A stretch of DNA of 64,000 bases from Pannonibacter sp. SL95 (GCF_026672425.1 NZ_JAPPRC010000003.1:974501-1038500), one strand, 5' to 3'. Numbered from the stretch's first letter, positions 40,590-52,587 are shown. Translations and numbers: made by a program. Notes: generated from the sequence alone by a model not told the origin.

Positions 40590-41666
40590 GTGGCCGCCGG
40601 GCTAAGAAATGACGGTTGCGGAACTGTGCGCCAGGGCAAGGAAGACAATCAGGTCGGTGAGGGTGCGCAGGTACATGGCAGTGTGCTTAAGCCATTGTCT
40701 TTATATCTCGCACGTAACGGCCTCACGCTCGAAGACGTAAGCCGTAGGGCAGGGGTCACATTACCACCCGCCGGGGCGACCTTTACGCGGTTCTTTTCCC
40801 TGAATGATTTTGCCCATCTTCTCGAGCAGGCGGCAAAGCTTCTGAACGATGATTGCATCGGTCTCAGCTTTGGTGGGCTGACCGACGGTGGTCCGGTGCA
40901 TCCGCTGATGCTTGCCGTGGGCTATGCCCCCACGCCACGAACCGCGCTTGACGTCATCGCCGCACATCATCGCAGTCTGATGGACCTTGCCGAGTGCAAC
41001 GTCCGTTCTGGTCCGCGCAAGACGGAACTTGTCTGGCGACTGTCTCCGCGCATTGTCCTGCAGGATCACCTGGTCGACCGGATCGCCGGCGCCCTTGCGA
41101 CCCGGCTGACGACGACCTTGGGGACGGAGATGATGCGGCAGGCGGAATTCCAGCTTGCGCGGCCCCGGCCCGCCGACATCCGGCAGCATCGTCAGTTGTT
41201 CGGTCCCTCGATTGCCTTCGATGCTGCTGAAAACTCGTTCAGTCTTCCAGTCGAGTTGGCCGAACGCGCCCTGGCGCGGCACGATCCGGCACTGTTTGCT
41301 GCGCTTGTCGAGCTCGCGCAACGGCGCATAGCGGATCGCCGGCAGGCTGTTGGCGTGGCCGGTCTGGTCTGCGAAGAGATCGCCCTGAACTTGGCAAGGA
41401 CCGATCTGTCCCTTGATGCCGTTGCCCGTACGCTCGGCATGAGCCCGCGCGTGCTGCAACGCCGCCTTGCCGATCAGGATCACACGTTCCAGGACCTCTA
41501 CGACCAGGTTCGGCGTGAAACAGCAGCAGATCTTTTGCGCAATACCAGCCTGCCGATTTCGGAAATCGCTTTTCGACTTGGATTTGCTGCCGTTGGCAAT
41601 TTTACGAGGGCTGCGAAACGTTGGTTTGGCGCTGCGCCGAGCCAGTGGCGCAACAACGAAGACTGA
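40590..41666 (+). CDS. AraC-family transcriptional regulator
   Basis: Up to 358 aa; start uncertain: the frame opens at a GTG (40590), and GTGs at 40626 or 40683 are alternatives with no clear ribosome site. The N-terminal half is the Arabinose_bd-type (OruR-like) sensing domain: LLNDDCIGLSFGGLTDGG, HPLMLAVGYAPTPRTALDVI. The C-terminus is an AraC HTH: LSLDAVARTLGMSPRVLQRRL, then LPISEIAFRLGFAAVGNFTRA with FGAAPSQWR. Ligand unknown. Downstream is a 674-base gene-free stretch. Confidence 0.85.
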   Translation: MAAGLRNDGCGTVRQGKEDNQVGEGAQVHGSVLKPLSLYLARNGLTLEDVSRRAGVTLPPAGATFTRFFSLNDFAHLLEQAAKLLNDDCIGLSFGGLTDGGPVHPLMLAVGYAPTPRTALDVIAAHHRSLMDLAECNVRSGPRKTELVWRLSPRIVLQDHLVDRIAGALATRLTTTLGTEMMRQAEFQLARPRPADIRQHRQLFGPSIAFDAAENSFSLPVELAERALARHDPALFAALVELAQRRIADRRQAVGVAGLVCEEIALNLARTDLSLDAVARTLGMSPRVLQRRLADQDHTFQDLYDQVRRETAADLLRNTSLPISEIAFRLGFAAVGNFTRAAKRWFGAAPSQWRNNED

Positions 41667-42340
41667 TGCCTCTTTTTATCGTTGTAGTGGAATTGCGTTA
41701 GGCGACAGGTTGGGGCCGTCGTCGCAGAAGCGACGAAAAAGGTCGGATTTTGTCAAATCAGTTGTAGTGAACACGATTTCATAAACGTTTCGGATTGTTT
41801 CTTTTGCCGATTGATGAGCTTGTTTGCATCTCGGCGAAACAATTTCGGTCTCGCACTGACAGATGTCAGAAGCGCTTTGACTTGCGAGCTACTTCGTTTA
41901 AACGCTCCGTAAGTTTAGGCATTTATTCTGTATTCCAAGTTCATGGATTATCGATAATAGCTATTTTTTTGAATTTACCTGAGTTCCCTTCTGGTGAAAG
42001 ATTGAAGTTAGCGATCTAACGTCGGATCTGACGTTGGTTAAATCAGGGGCGTTTCGCGAAATAACATTTCGCGTTTGAAAAATGAGCGCCTAGGGCGCAA
42101 AAAATGGCGTCAGGTGAGAAGAAAAATACGAAAACTGGTGTAATAGTACCGTTGTTGAACAAATCAGGCCCCTCGACCCTGATGCCGGAAATCACGCAAT
42201 GCGTGATTTTGGCGATTGTCCGGGTAGGGTGACAAATGTGAAGTTTATGCTGCGGCGTCGGAATAGGTGGGATCCCGGCGCTGCAGGAGTTCACATGGCC
42301 AGAGGTTCATCTTGATTCAACCACCGGGCAAAACTCGATC
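41667..42340. other. AT-rich intergenic region with clustered palindromes
   Basis: 674 bases without a convincing gene. Composition lower in GC than its surroundings. Five short inverted repeats lie within about 200 bases: GTTAG..CTAAC (42007-42020), AACGTC..GACGTT (42018-42035), CGCGAAAT..ATTTCGCG (42055-42073), GCGCC..GGCGC (42086-42098) and the 21-bp palindrome at 42189. It could hold an operator array or a structured RNA ahead of the MerR gene. Confidence 0.6.
42189..42209. promoter_or_regulatory. 21-bp palindrome upstream of MerR gene
   Basis: AAATCACGCA-A-TGCGTGATTT, arms of 10 bases, about 130 bases before the MerR start. Possible operator for that regulator or for AraC; inferred from position. 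Confidence 0.4.
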
Positions 42341-42784
42341 ATGAACAGTTTAGCGACAAACATTGTCGTCGTCCCTGACATTGCAGGGCCGGTCATCGAC
42401 GATGAAAATGACACAAAGCTCCTCGCCATCTCCGAGATGTCGGAGCTGTTTGCCGTTACGTTGCGGACCCTGCGCTTCTATGAAGAGAAGGGTCTCATCA
42501 ATCCGGTTCGCAAGGGAGCCCGCCGCTTCTACTCCCGCCGCGATGTCGGCCGGATGCGCGTCATCCTGCAGGCCAAGAAGATCGGCCTGACGCTGACCGA
42601 AATTCGCCGGGTCATCAAGCTCGTCGAAGGCAACACGCCGCGCCGGCAGCAGCTGGAAGAGCTGCGTGGCATCTGCGGTGCGCAGCAGGATATGCTCAAG
42701 GAGCAGCATGCGCTGCTGCAGGAGCAGGTCGCGGAAGTCGACCATGTCCTCAATTCGCTCGACAAGCTGATCCCCGTCTCCTGA
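42341..42784 (+). CDS. MerR-family transcriptional regulator
   Basis: 147 aa. HTH: LLAISEMSELFAVTLRTLRF with YEEKGLINPVRKGARRFYS, then RRDVGRMRVILQAKKIG, and a long coiled coil (LEELRGICGAQQDMLKEQHA). No metal-binding cysteine cluster beyond one, so an organic-signal or oxidative type is likelier. N-terminal 28 residues precede the HTH, slightly longer than average. Monocistronic; terminator at 42810. Confidence 0.85.
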   Translation: MNSLATNIVVVPDIAGPVIDDENDTKLLAISEMSELFAVTLRTLRFYEEKGLINPVRKGARRFYSRRDVGRMRVILQAKKIGLTLTEIRRVIKLVEGNTPRRQQLEELRGICGAQQDMLKEQHALLQEQVAEVDHVLNSLDKLIPVS

Positions 42785-42809
42785 CGCCAGTTCATCGAAA
42801 CGACAAAAC

Positions 42810-42836
42810 AGCCCGGCCATTGGTCCGGGCTTTTTT
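42810..42836 (+). terminator. Terminator after MerR gene
   Basis: AGCCCGG / CCGGGCT with loop ccattggt, followed by a T6 run. Confidence 0.9.
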
Positions 42837-42880
42837 GTTGCCTTGTGCCAGGCCAAATCCCGCGCGCTGCGGTGGCCAAC

Positions 42881-42907
42881 AAAAAACCCGGCTCGAGGCC
42901 GGGTTTT
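42881..42907 (-). terminator. Terminator after carA
   Basis: AAAACCCGGC-tcgag-GCCGGGTTTT, 10-bp stem; on the minus strand it ends in a T-run just downstream of carA. Confidence 0.9.
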
Positions 42908-42930
42908 CGTGTGTCAGTCGGGGGAGCCGA

Positions 42931-44115
42931 TCAATGCGCCGCCTTGCGGGCCCGCATCAGGTCGGTGAAGCGCTGGAACAGGTAATGGCTGTCCCGCGGG
43001 CCAGGTGAAGCTTCCGGGTGGTACTGCACCGAGAACGCCGGCTTGTCCTTCAGGCGGATGCCGCAGTTCGAGCCGTCGAACAGCGACACATGCGTTTCCT
43101 CGACATCGTCCGGCAGGCTGTCGCGGTCGACGGCGAAGCCGTGGTTCATCGAGGTGATCTCGACTTTGCCCGTGGTGTGGTCATGCACCGGATGGTTCGC
43201 GCCGTGGTGACCCTGATGCATCTTCAGCGTCTTGCCGCCGAGTGCCAGCGCCAGCATCTGATGGCCCAGGCAGATGCCGAAGACCGGCAGGCCGCTGTCG
43301 ACCAGCTTGCGAATGGCAGGCACGGCATAGGTGCCGGTTGCTGCCGGGTCGCCAGGGCCGTTCGACAGGAACACGCCGTCCGGCTTCAGGGCGAGGATAT
43401 CGTCGGCCGACGTCGTTGCCGGGACCAGGGTGACATCGCAGCCAGCGTCGGCGAGCAGACGCAGGATATTGCGCTTCACACCATAATCGATGGCGACAAC
43501 CTTGAACTCGGACTGGCCTTTTTCGCCGTAGCCTTCGTTCCACACCCAGGGCGTCTGGGTCCAGCCAAGGCTCTGGCCGCTGGTCACGTCCTTGGCAAGG
43601 TCCATGCCTTCAAGGCCGGGCCAGGCAGCTGCCTGCGCCTTCAGCGCGTCGACGTCGAACTTGCCGTCCGGGTGGTGCGCGATCACCGCATTCGGCACGC
43701 CGAGGTCGCGGATCCGGGCCGTCAGGGCGCGGGTGTCGATGCCCGAGATGCCGATGATGCCGCGCGCCTTCAGCCAGTCGTCAAACCGGCGCGCCGAGCG
43801 GTAGTTGGACGGGCTGGTCACGTCAGCCTTCAGCACCGCGCCGCGCACGCCGGAGGCGGAGGCCATGTTGATGGTTTCGACGTCTTCCTCGTTGACGCCG
43901 ACATTGCCGACATGCGGGAAGGTGAAAGTGACGATCTGCCCGGCGTAGGACGGATCTGTCAGGATTTCCTGATAGCCAGTGATGGCGGTGTTGAAGCACA
44001 CCTCGGCAACTGCCTCGCCGGTTGCGCCAAGGCCCTGTCCCTCGATCACTGTCCCATCGGCCAGCACCAGAAGCGCCGTGGCAGGCGGAATGGCCCACGC
44101 GTCTGCGGTCGTCAT
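42931..44115 (-). CDS. carA: Carbamoyl-phosphate synthase small subunit
   Basis: 394 aa glutaminase subunit that feeds ammonia to CarB. N-terminal small-subunit domain with [21 protein letters not shown]-terminal class-I glutamine amidotransferase with nucleophile C282 in [10 protein letters not shown] and the His/Glu pair in [10 protein letters not shown]. Start at 44115 (MTTADAWAI) gives the standard length; an alternative ATG at 44145 is less likely. Divergent from yqeY (259 bases apart), about 3 kb from carB, as often in rhizobia. Confidence 0.97.
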   Translation of the reverse strand: MTTADAWAIPPATALLVLADGTVIEGQGLGATGEAVAEVCFNTAITGYQEILTDPSYAGQIVTFTFPHVGNVGVNEEDVETINMASASGVRGAVLKADVTSPSNYRSARRFDDWLKARGIIGISGIDTRALTARIRDLGVPNAVIAHHPDGKFDVDALKAQAAAWPGLEGMDLAKDVTSGQSLGWTQTPWVWNEGYGEKGQSEFKVVAIDYGVKRNILRLLADAGCDVTLVPATTSADDILALKPDGVFLSNGPGDPAATGTYAVPAIRKLVDSGLPVFGICLGHQMLALALGGKTLKMHQGHHGANHPVHDHTTGKVEITSMNHGFAVDRDSLPDDVEETHVSLFDGSNCGIRLKDKPAFSVQYHPEASPGPRDSHYLFQRFTDLMRARKAAH

Positions 44116-44374
44116 GTCTTGCTTTCTCGGTGTTGTTGATGACATGATCGGGCGCAGCAAGCCCGTCAGAACGCTGGATGAGCGCAACCGGGGCCAGTCA
44201 GTGCCCTCATGCTTCAAGCGCGGGAATGTAGGCCAAGGGGCGGCCTTGGTCAACAGCGCTCTACTTTAATATAATTCAGTGAAATCAACCGCTTGATAGT
44301 GGCGTCATTGCTTTGTGGCGGCAATCTGGCTATTTTGGCGCAAGGCCGGGGATGTGCCTGTGGTGGGAACTGTC

Positions 44375-44848
44375 ATGCGGGAAGAGATCAGCGCCTCGCT
44401 GAAGGAGGCGCTTGAGAGCGGCGATAAACGCCGCACTGCAACGTTGCGGCTGATCCTTGCTGCCATCAAGGACCGGGAAGCGGCTGCGCGCGAACAAGGC
44501 CGTGACGGCGTGCCGGATGACGAAGTCCATGACTTCCTCCGCCGGATGCTGGCTCAGCGACAGGAATCCCGTCAGGCCTACGAGGAGGCCGGACAGATCG
44601 ACCTTGCCGATCAGGAAGAGGAAGAAAGCGCGATCATTCGCGAGTTTCTGCCGGCCCAGATGGACGAGGACGACATGCGCCGCATTTGCGCCGAGACAAT
44701 CGGGGCCATCGGAGCGGCGGGATTGCGGGACATGGGCCGCTGCATGTCCGCGCTCAAGGAGCGCTATCCGGGTCAGATGGACTTCGTCCAGGCGTCCTGT
44801 CTGGTGAAGGACCTCTTGCGCAGTCCGGCAGCCAAGAGCGACGACTAG
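44375..44848 (+). CDS. GatB/YqeY-domain protein
   Basis: 157 aa, YqeY: MREEISASLKEALESGDKRR, LRLILAAIKDREAAAREQG, then IIREFLPAQMDEDD and the end VKDLLRS. Resembles the tRNA-binding tail domain of GatB, so it may bind tRNA or amidotransferase components (family knowledge); precise role unknown. ATG 44375 is chosen over 44315, which adds a non-conserved tail. Located between carA and dnaG as in many alphaproteobacteria. Confidence 0.88.
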   Translation: MREEISASLKEALESGDKRRTATLRLILAAIKDREAAAREQGRDGVPDDEVHDFLRRMLAQRQESRQAYEEAGQIDLADQEEEESAIIREFLPAQMDEDDMRRICAETIGAIGAAGLRDMGRCMSALKERYPGQMDFVQASCLVKDLLRSPAAKSDD

Positions 44849-45071
44849 CCGGCGACAGTGGCAGTCATGATGCTGCCAGCGACTGCGTCAGCGCGTGCCC
44901 GGCCATGGCTGTGCGCGGCGGGCCACTTGAAGTGGGTCCCGCTCGGTCCCTATGTTACAGGGTCACGTTGCAATCAGGCCGTCCGGCAGCGCAAGCCATG
45001 CGTCGTGCCGGTGCCTTTTCTCTATAAACACGGTCCGCACAGGCGCGGTGCCCCGGGCGGCAGACAGATCC

Positions 45072-47063
45072 ATGCGTTTTGACACTCGCTTGCTCGATGA
45101 AATCAAGGCCCGGCTGTCCCTGTCGGACATCGTCGGCCGCCGTGTGTCCTGGGACCGGCGTAAGACCCAGCCCGGCAAGGGTGATTTCTGGGCCTGCTGC
45201 CCGTTCCACCAGGAAAAGAGCCCGAGTTTTCACGTTGACGACCGGCGGGGCCGCTACAAGTGTTTCGGCTGCGGTGCATCCGGCGACCATTTCCGCTTCC
45301 TGACAGACACCGAAGGCCTGAGCTTCCCCGAGGCCGTGGAGCGTCTGGCCGAGCAGGCCGGCGTGGCCTTGCCTGCTGCGGATCCGCAAGCGGCACGACA
45401 GGAAAAGAAGCGGGCGGGTCTCGCCGAAGTCTGCGAAATGGCGGCGCGGTTCTTCCAGATGGAGTTTGGTGGCCCGCGCGGCGAGGCTGCGCGCGCCTAT
45501 GTGCAGAAGCGCAAGCTGCTGCCGGCCACCTTGTCCGAATTCCGCTTCGGCTTTGCGCCGGACACACGCGATGCCCTGAAGAAATATCTCGCCGGGCAGG
45601 GCGTGGACGAGCCGGTGATGGTCGAGGCCGGGCTGGTGATCAAGCCCGAGGACGGGCGCCCCTCCTATGACCGGTTCCGCGGCCGGCTGATGATCCCGAT
45701 CCATGATGACCGCGGCCGCGTCGTCGCCTTTGGCGGGCGAACCCTCGACCCGGATGGTCAGCCGAAGTACCTCAACTCGCCGGAAACGCCGTTGTTCCAC
45801 AAGGGCATCATGCTGTTCAACGCCCACCGGGCGCGCGAACCGGCCTACAAGTCTGGCCAGGCCGTCGTCGTAGAAGGCTACCTCGATGCCATTGCCTTGT
45901 GGCAGGCCGGCATCCGCCACGTGGTGGCAACGCTTGGCACCGCGTTTACCGAAGATCAGGTGATGCGCCTGTGGAAGCTGGCACCCGAGCCCGTCGTCTG
46001 CTTCGACGGCGATGCGGCCGGCATATCCGCCGCACACCGTGCGATCGACCGCATCTTCCCGGTGCTGAAGTCAGGCTACTCCTTCCAGTTCTGCTTCCTG
46101 CCGGACGGGCAGGATCCGGACGACCTGATCAAGACACGCGGTCTGGACGGCTTCCTTGAGGAGGTTGCCAAGGCGCAGCCGCTGTCCGAGGCCATCTGGG
46201 ACCGCGAAGTCTCGGCCGCAAATCTCGACACGCCGGAGCGCAAGGCAGCGCTGGAGAAGCGCTTCGAGGACCTGATCGGGGCGATCCGCGACGAACGCGT
46301 GCGCCGGCGCTACCAGCTCGACCTGCGCCTGAAGCTGTCGAACCTGTTTTTCGAGCAGGCACGGCGCAAGCGCTTTGCCGGCGGCACTGCCGGTCAGGCC
46401 GGGGGCGGCGGGTTTGGCAATGGCGGTGGCGGGGCAGGGGCCTCCAACGCGCTGGTGTCAACAGATCCTGGCGGGCGCACCATTGCCGCCCCGCAAGGTC
46501 CGATGTTCGGCATCGAGCGGCTGATCTGCGGCCTCTGCGTGCGCTATCCGCATCTCCTCGACCGGCACATCGAGCGCGTGTCGCGGCTGGGCTTCTCTGA
46601 TGCCCTGCACGCGCGCTTCCGCACCGAGATCTGCCGGGTGGCGTCGGATTACGACAAGCTGTCGGTCGCCGATTTCTACGAGAGCCTCGACGACACATTC
46701 TACCAGATCCTCGGCGAGGTGATGCAGAACGGTGACCAGAACGGCGGTACGGGGCTTGGCAGTTTCTCCGAACTGGCACAGCGGTTTCCGCTGCTGCGCA
46801 AGGATCCGCCAGACGACTTTATCGAGGCGGTGTTCCTGCATTTCCTCGACAGCCTTGAATTGATCGCGCTGGAGCACGAACTGAAGCAGGAGCTTGACGC
46901 GGCCGAGGTCGAACTGAACGAGGGCGCGTGGAACCGCATCCGGGGCCTGACACAGGATCTGGCGCGCCGCCGCGAGGAATGTGCACGCGAGGAAGCTGAG
47001 CTTGCCGAGCGGGCCAAGAAGCTGCGCAGCGCGCCGCCAGTGGCCGCGCAGGGCCTGTCCTGA
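45072..47063 (+). CDS. dnaG: DNA primase
   Basis: 663 aa. Makes RNA primers for lagging-strand synthesis and binds DnaB helicase at its C-terminus. Zinc ribbon: C43-P-F-H46 and C64-F-G-C67 in RYKCFGCGAS. TOPRIM catalytic motifs VVVEGYLDAIALWQAGI and VCFDGDAAGISAAHRAIDR. A glycine-rich insert (AGGGGFGNGGGGAGAS) separates the catalytic part from the helicase-binding C-terminus. The start is the conserved MRFDTRLLDEIKARLSL. Followed by rpoD in the macromolecular-synthesis arrangement. Confidence 0.97.
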   Translation: MRFDTRLLDEIKARLSLSDIVGRRVSWDRRKTQPGKGDFWACCPFHQEKSPSFHVDDRRGRYKCFGCGASGDHFRFLTDTEGLSFPEAVERLAEQAGVALPAADPQAARQEKKRAGLAEVCEMAARFFQMEFGGPRGEAARAYVQKRKLLPATLSEFRFGFAPDTRDALKKYLAGQGVDEPVMVEAGLVIKPEDGRPSYDRFRGRLMIPIHDDRGRVVAFGGRTLDPDGQPKYLNSPETPLFHKGIMLFNAHRAREPAYKSGQAVVVEGYLDAIALWQAGIRHVVATLGTAFTEDQVMRLWKLAPEPVVCFDGDAAGISAAHRAIDRIFPVLKSGYSFQFCFLPDGQDPDDLIKTRGLDGFLEEVAKAQPLSEAIWDREVSAANLDTPERKAALEKRFEDLIGAIRDERVRRRYQLDLRLKLSNLFFEQARRKRFAGGTAGQAGGGGFGNGGGGAGASNALVSTDPGGRTIAAPQGPMFGIERLICGLCVRYPHLLDRHIERVSRLGFSDALHARFRTEICRVASDYDKLSVADFYESLDDTFYQILGEVMQNGDQNGGTGLGSFSELAQRFPLLRKDPPDDFIEAVFLHFLDSLELIALEHELKQELDAAEVELNEGAWNRIRGLTQDLARRREECAREEAELAERAKKLRSAPPVAAQGLS

Positions 47064-47517
47064 ACCGGTGATCGTGCCGCTCGGGCGTCTGCCGCGTTTA
47101 CGAAAGGCCATGTTTTATCGCGAATCGCATTGACTGGCGGCGAATCACACTTGCGAATCACATGCGTCGAGCTAAATAGGGAGAATCAGGCAGCTCACCA
47201 CGCTCCGCATGGCATGTGACCACGGACAGCTCACCGAGAGATGCTGCGACATCCTGACGTTTGGCCCGGCACGGCCGCCTGACCGGTGGCTGTGCGGGAA
47301 CGGGTTTGGTCAGCCGGACGCCCTGGGCGGAATTCGGCAATCAGGCCTTACGGTTAAGTGGGACTTAAGGGACAAGGATTAAAACCCGAATCATCAACCG
47401 GTCCCCGGGCGCAGCGCCAATGGCAGCGCGTCCTGGTGGATTTCGCGACGGTGGTGCGGATCGAGTTCGGACAGGCGGGCGCGACGCCGCAGCACTGCGG
47501 CGGTTCTGGAGCAGACA
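47064..47517. other. Intergenic region dnaG-rpoD
   Basis: 454 bases with no gene. It contains the TTAA-N7-TTAA box (47354-47368) and probably the rpoD promoter(s), which I cannot place with confidence. No terminator hairpin with a T-run was seen after dnaG, so read-through into rpoD is possible. Confidence 0.6.
47354..47368. promoter_or_regulatory. TTAA-N7-TTAA, candidate CtrA box upstream of rpoD
   Basis: TTAA GTGGGAC TTAA, perfect full-site spacing, 150 bases upstream of the rpoD ATG. Binding by CtrA is inferred. Confidence 0.4.
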
Positions 47518-49536
<2,019 letters not shown>

Positions 49537-49561
49537 GGCGGGTCGCAAGCACGACATCTTG

Positions 49562-49592
49562 AAAGGCCGGTCCGCGTGACCGGCCTTTTTTG
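49562..49592 (+). terminator. Terminator after rpoD
   Basis: AAAGGCCGGTC-cgcgt-GACCGGCCTTT with a T6 run. Confidence 0.95.
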
Positions 49593-49617
49593 TTGGTCGA
49601 CGTTGGCACTGAACAAG

Positions 49618-49848
49618 CCCTCTCCTAGGTCATCCCCGCCTCGTGCGGGGATCCACACGGCCTTGCATCAACCTCCGAGCCCGGTTGCACTTGCCTAAGT
49701 TGGATCCCCGCACGAGGCGGGGATGACCGCCGATGGTTGTCCGGTGTGGGTGGTCCCGTCGTGCGCCTTTGTTGCATGCCACGTTGGTTGCCATGTTCAC
49801 ACCGCAAGCGCCCCCTCTCCTAGGTCATCCCCGCCTCGTGCGGGGATC
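49618..49848. repeat. Three copies of a palindromic REP-like repeat
   Basis: A 36-base sequence (positions 49618-49653 and 49813-49848) is identical in both copies, with the core ATCCCCGC-ctcgt-GCGGGGAT. An inverted 27-base copy lies at 49702-49728. The first copy and the inverted copy could form a long stem-loop. The block fills most of the gap between rpoD and the DUF930 gene. Confidence 0.85.
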
Positions 49849-49952
49849 GATCTTTGGTGGGGATCCACAAACCCTGGCGATGCCCCCCAGTGGATAACTC
49901 GCCCCCGCGTGGCTGCAACCATTCCCGCTCCCATTTCGCCGCATTTGTCAGT

Positions 49953-51423
49953 ATGCATCAGCCCATGGAACAGGAGCGGGTCACTGGTGTTGCGCGGTTT
50001 GGGGGAGCCATCGGGCTGTCCGTGCTGCTGCATGTCGCGATCGTCGGTGTAATCCTGGCCGGTGCGCCCGATGTGCTGCCGCCGAGCCGTGAGCCGGTGG
50101 TCGAGGTGACGCTCGTCGAGCCGCTCGCGCCCGAAACGAAGCCCGAACCCAAGCCAGAGCCCGAACCCGAGCCTGAAAAGCCGGAACAGAAGCTGGACCT
50201 GGCCGAGCTGCTCGCGAAGCCGGAGCTGGACCTGAAGCCCGAAGCCGAGCAGCCAGCCCCGCCGCCGCCGCCTGCGCCAGAGGTTGCGGCGCCTGAGCCC
50301 CAGCCTGCTCCCCCTCCGCCGCCAGAGCCTGAACCAGAGCCAGAGCCGGAACCCGCACCCGAGCCCGAAAAGGCGCCCGAAAAAGCACCTGAGCCTGCCC
50401 CGGCTCCTCCGCCCGCTGCGGCACAGGATCAGCCGCCGCAGCCCTTGCCCGTGCTTATTCCCGTCGTCGAGTTTGGCGAGGAGGACAGCGGACCGGAGGC
50501 GGCTGCGGACGGCAGCGCCGCGGAGAAGGCCGAGGTGACCGCCGACACCAGCGCGTCCGCAGAAGCCGAGGCGCCGGCCGGTGGGGGCGCTGGCGACGGC
50601 GGTACGGATGCCAACGCCCCATCCGGGCAAGAGCAGACCTCGGATGCGACGGAGCCCGCCAGCGCGGCTGTCCCTGAGGTGGCCGATCCGGTGCCGCTAG
50701 GCCGAACCGGCTGCAGCAGTCGCGGCGGAAGCGCCCGCCGAGGTGCCGGCCGCTGCGCCGCAGGCGTCTGACATCGCCGCACTGGTGGCCACGGCGGGCG
50801 ACGCGCCGGAAATCGCCCCGCCGGCCCCCGGTGAACCTGAGCTGGTCGCTCCGGCGGAAACGGATGCCAATGCCGACCTGCCAGCCTCCGTCCTCACCGG
50901 CCCGCTGGTGGCCAAGGCACCGCCGCGCCCCAAGCCGCAGCAGCTGGCAAAGGCCGATCCTGAAGCTCCGCCCGGCGCAATTCGTCCAGGGCGCGGCAAG
51001 GGCTCGGGCACCGGAACCGGCGATGGTTCCGGGCCTGGCAGCGGGTCATCAACCTTGGGCAATCTGAAGCCCAGCCGGCGGCTGTTCTCGAACACCCTGT
51101 CGGGGGATTCCCGCGCCAAGACCGCCATGCGCGGCATGCCGCGCGAGATGCGGGCCGACGTCCTGTGCATGACGGAGCTTCGCGCCCAGCTGACCGATGC
51201 CTCACCGGCTTACCGGCCGGAGATCCTGCCGACCTTCCGCCTCAAGACTGGCACTGTGCTGGCGACAGACCGGGCCGGGTTCCGCGCCGGCGGCTACTGG
51301 TACAACGTTGCCTTCCGCTGCGAGCTGGACGAGGACATCACCAAGGTGAAGTCCTTCGCCTTCGAGGTACGCGGCGCCGTGCCACGCGGCGAATGGGCCG
51401 CCCGCGGCTTCCCGAGTTACTGA
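49953..51423 (+). pseudogene. DUF930 protein interrupted by a frameshift
   Basis: Two reading frames complete one protein. The first (49953 to about 50695) has a membrane anchor GAIGLSVLLHVAIVGVILAG and a long Pro/Glu/Lys-rich region. Then, with a shift near 50694-50701 (gtgccgctaggccgaac), the second frame continues (AEPAAAVAAEAPAEVPAAAP) and ends with the complete DUF930 domain (MRADVLCMTELRAQL, YWYNVAFRCELDEDITKVKS). A TAG in the second frame at 50698-50700 prevents simple read-back. One missing base (or two extra) explains it. It resembles a TonB/TolA-like anchor plus periplasmic domain. A sequencing error is the main alternative to real inactivation. Confidence 0.8.
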
Positions 51424-51435
51424 GCTGAATCTGGC

Positions 51436-52587
51436 TCAGCCAAGCTGCTGGCGGATGGCCCGCAGGAACAATCTTGCGCCAAGCTCGATCAGGTTATCGG
51501 GGAAATCATAGTCGGGATTGTGCAGTGCCGGACGCGTCTCGCCCGCGCCCAGGAACACCATCGCGGAGGGGCAGAGGGCACGGAAGCGGCCAAAGTCTTC
51601 CGAGGGACGCAAGGGCAGGGATCCTGCCGACCAGGTGATCCCCTCGGCATCCAGCGCCGCGCCAAGCGCTGCGACAGCGTCGGGTGCGTTCTCGCAGTGG
51701 TGGAAGATGTCGTGATAGCTGAAGCTGAGGCCAAGCCCGAAGCGGCTGGCGGCGTCTTGCGCCAATTGTTCCGCGTCATGGCACAGCGCGGCCATGCCGG
51801 CATCCGTCTGCGTGCGCAGGGTGGCCCAGATCTCGCCATCGCCGGGGGCAATGCCGAAGGCTTTCTCGCCCAGCCAGGCATGCGTCACCGTGACAAGCCG
51901 GAAGTCTGGATCGCTCTGCGTCCCCCGGGAGAGGCGCGACAGGGCCGGCATCAGCTCCGCCAGCGCCGGCATGGGCGAAGTTCCGGTTTCCGGCTGCGAG
52001 GCATGCGCCGTCTTGCCGGCAAACCGAAGGCGAAGACCACGTGAGGCACAATTGACCGGCCCGGCTTTCAACTCGGCCTTGCCGATGGCAAGACCGGGGA
52101 TGTTGTGCAGCGAGAGGGCGAGATCGGGGCGCAGCTCTGCGAAGACCGGATCGGCTATCACGGCGGCCGCGCCGGAGCCGTCCTCTTCCGCAGGCTGGAA
52201 CAGCAGCACCACACGTCCGCGCGCGGGTCGGCTGCGCGCCAGCCCCATCGCGACGGCTGTCAGGATCGTCGTATGGCCGTCATGGCCGCATAGATGCGCT
52301 TTACCGGGAATGGACGAGCCATAGGGCAGCCCGGTCTTTTCCTCGATCGGCAGGGCATCCAGTTCCGACCGCAGCAGCAGCGTTGGTCCTGGCTGTCCGC
52401 TTTCGTAGACCGCGGCCAGACCATGCCCGCCGAGACCGGTCACCAGTGCGTCTGGCCGGGCATTCAGCTGCAGGAACGCCGCAACCCGGTTCGCCGTTTC
52501 GCGTTCCTCGCCGGACACCTCCGGATGACGGTGAAGATCGTGACGCAGGGCAACGAGACGCGGATAATCATCGACGGACAGGGACAT
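51436..52587 (-). CDS. M20-family amidohydrolase/peptidase
   Basis: 383 aa dinuclear metal hydrolase. LRHDLHRHPEVSGEE at the N-terminus and metal-binding GKAHLCGHDGHTTILTAVAMG, QPAEEDGSGA, then HNIPGLAIGKAE and FLGAGETRPALHNPDYDFPD mark the IAA-amino-acid hydrolase/hippuricase-like group that cuts N-acyl amino acids. Cysteine in CGHDGH is typical of this group. Start at 52587 (MSLSVDD) with GAAGAGG upstream. Converges with the DUF930 gene; no clear operon partner. Confidence 0.88.
   Translation of the reverse strand: MSLSVDDYPRLVALRHDLHRHPEVSGEERETANRVAAFLQLNARPDALVTGLGGHGLAAVYESGQPGPTLLLRSELDALPIEEKTGLPYGSSIPGKAHLCGHDGHTTILTAVAMGLARSRPARGRVVLLFQPAEEDGSGAAAVIADPVFAELRPDLALSLHNIPGLAIGKAELKAGPVNCASRGLRLRFAGKTAHASQPETGTSPMPALAELMPALSRLSRGTQSDPDFRLVTVTHAWLGEKAFGIAPGDGEIWATLRTQTDAGMAALCHDAEQLAQDAASRFGLGLSFSYHDIFHHCENAPDAVAALGAALDAEGITWSAGSLPLRPSEDFGRFRALCPSAMVFLGAGETRPALHNPDYDFPDNLIELGARLFLRAIRQQLG

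Noticed and set aside
41795-42019. 74-aa plus-strand frame in the AT-rich gap
   Set aside because: No ribosome site, no domain, and it overlaps palindromic non-coding DNA.
49853-49953. Programmed ribosomal frameshift reading of the DUF930 gene
   Set aside because: The break site has no slippery heptamer and no clear downstream pseudoknot, so a simple indel is preferred.
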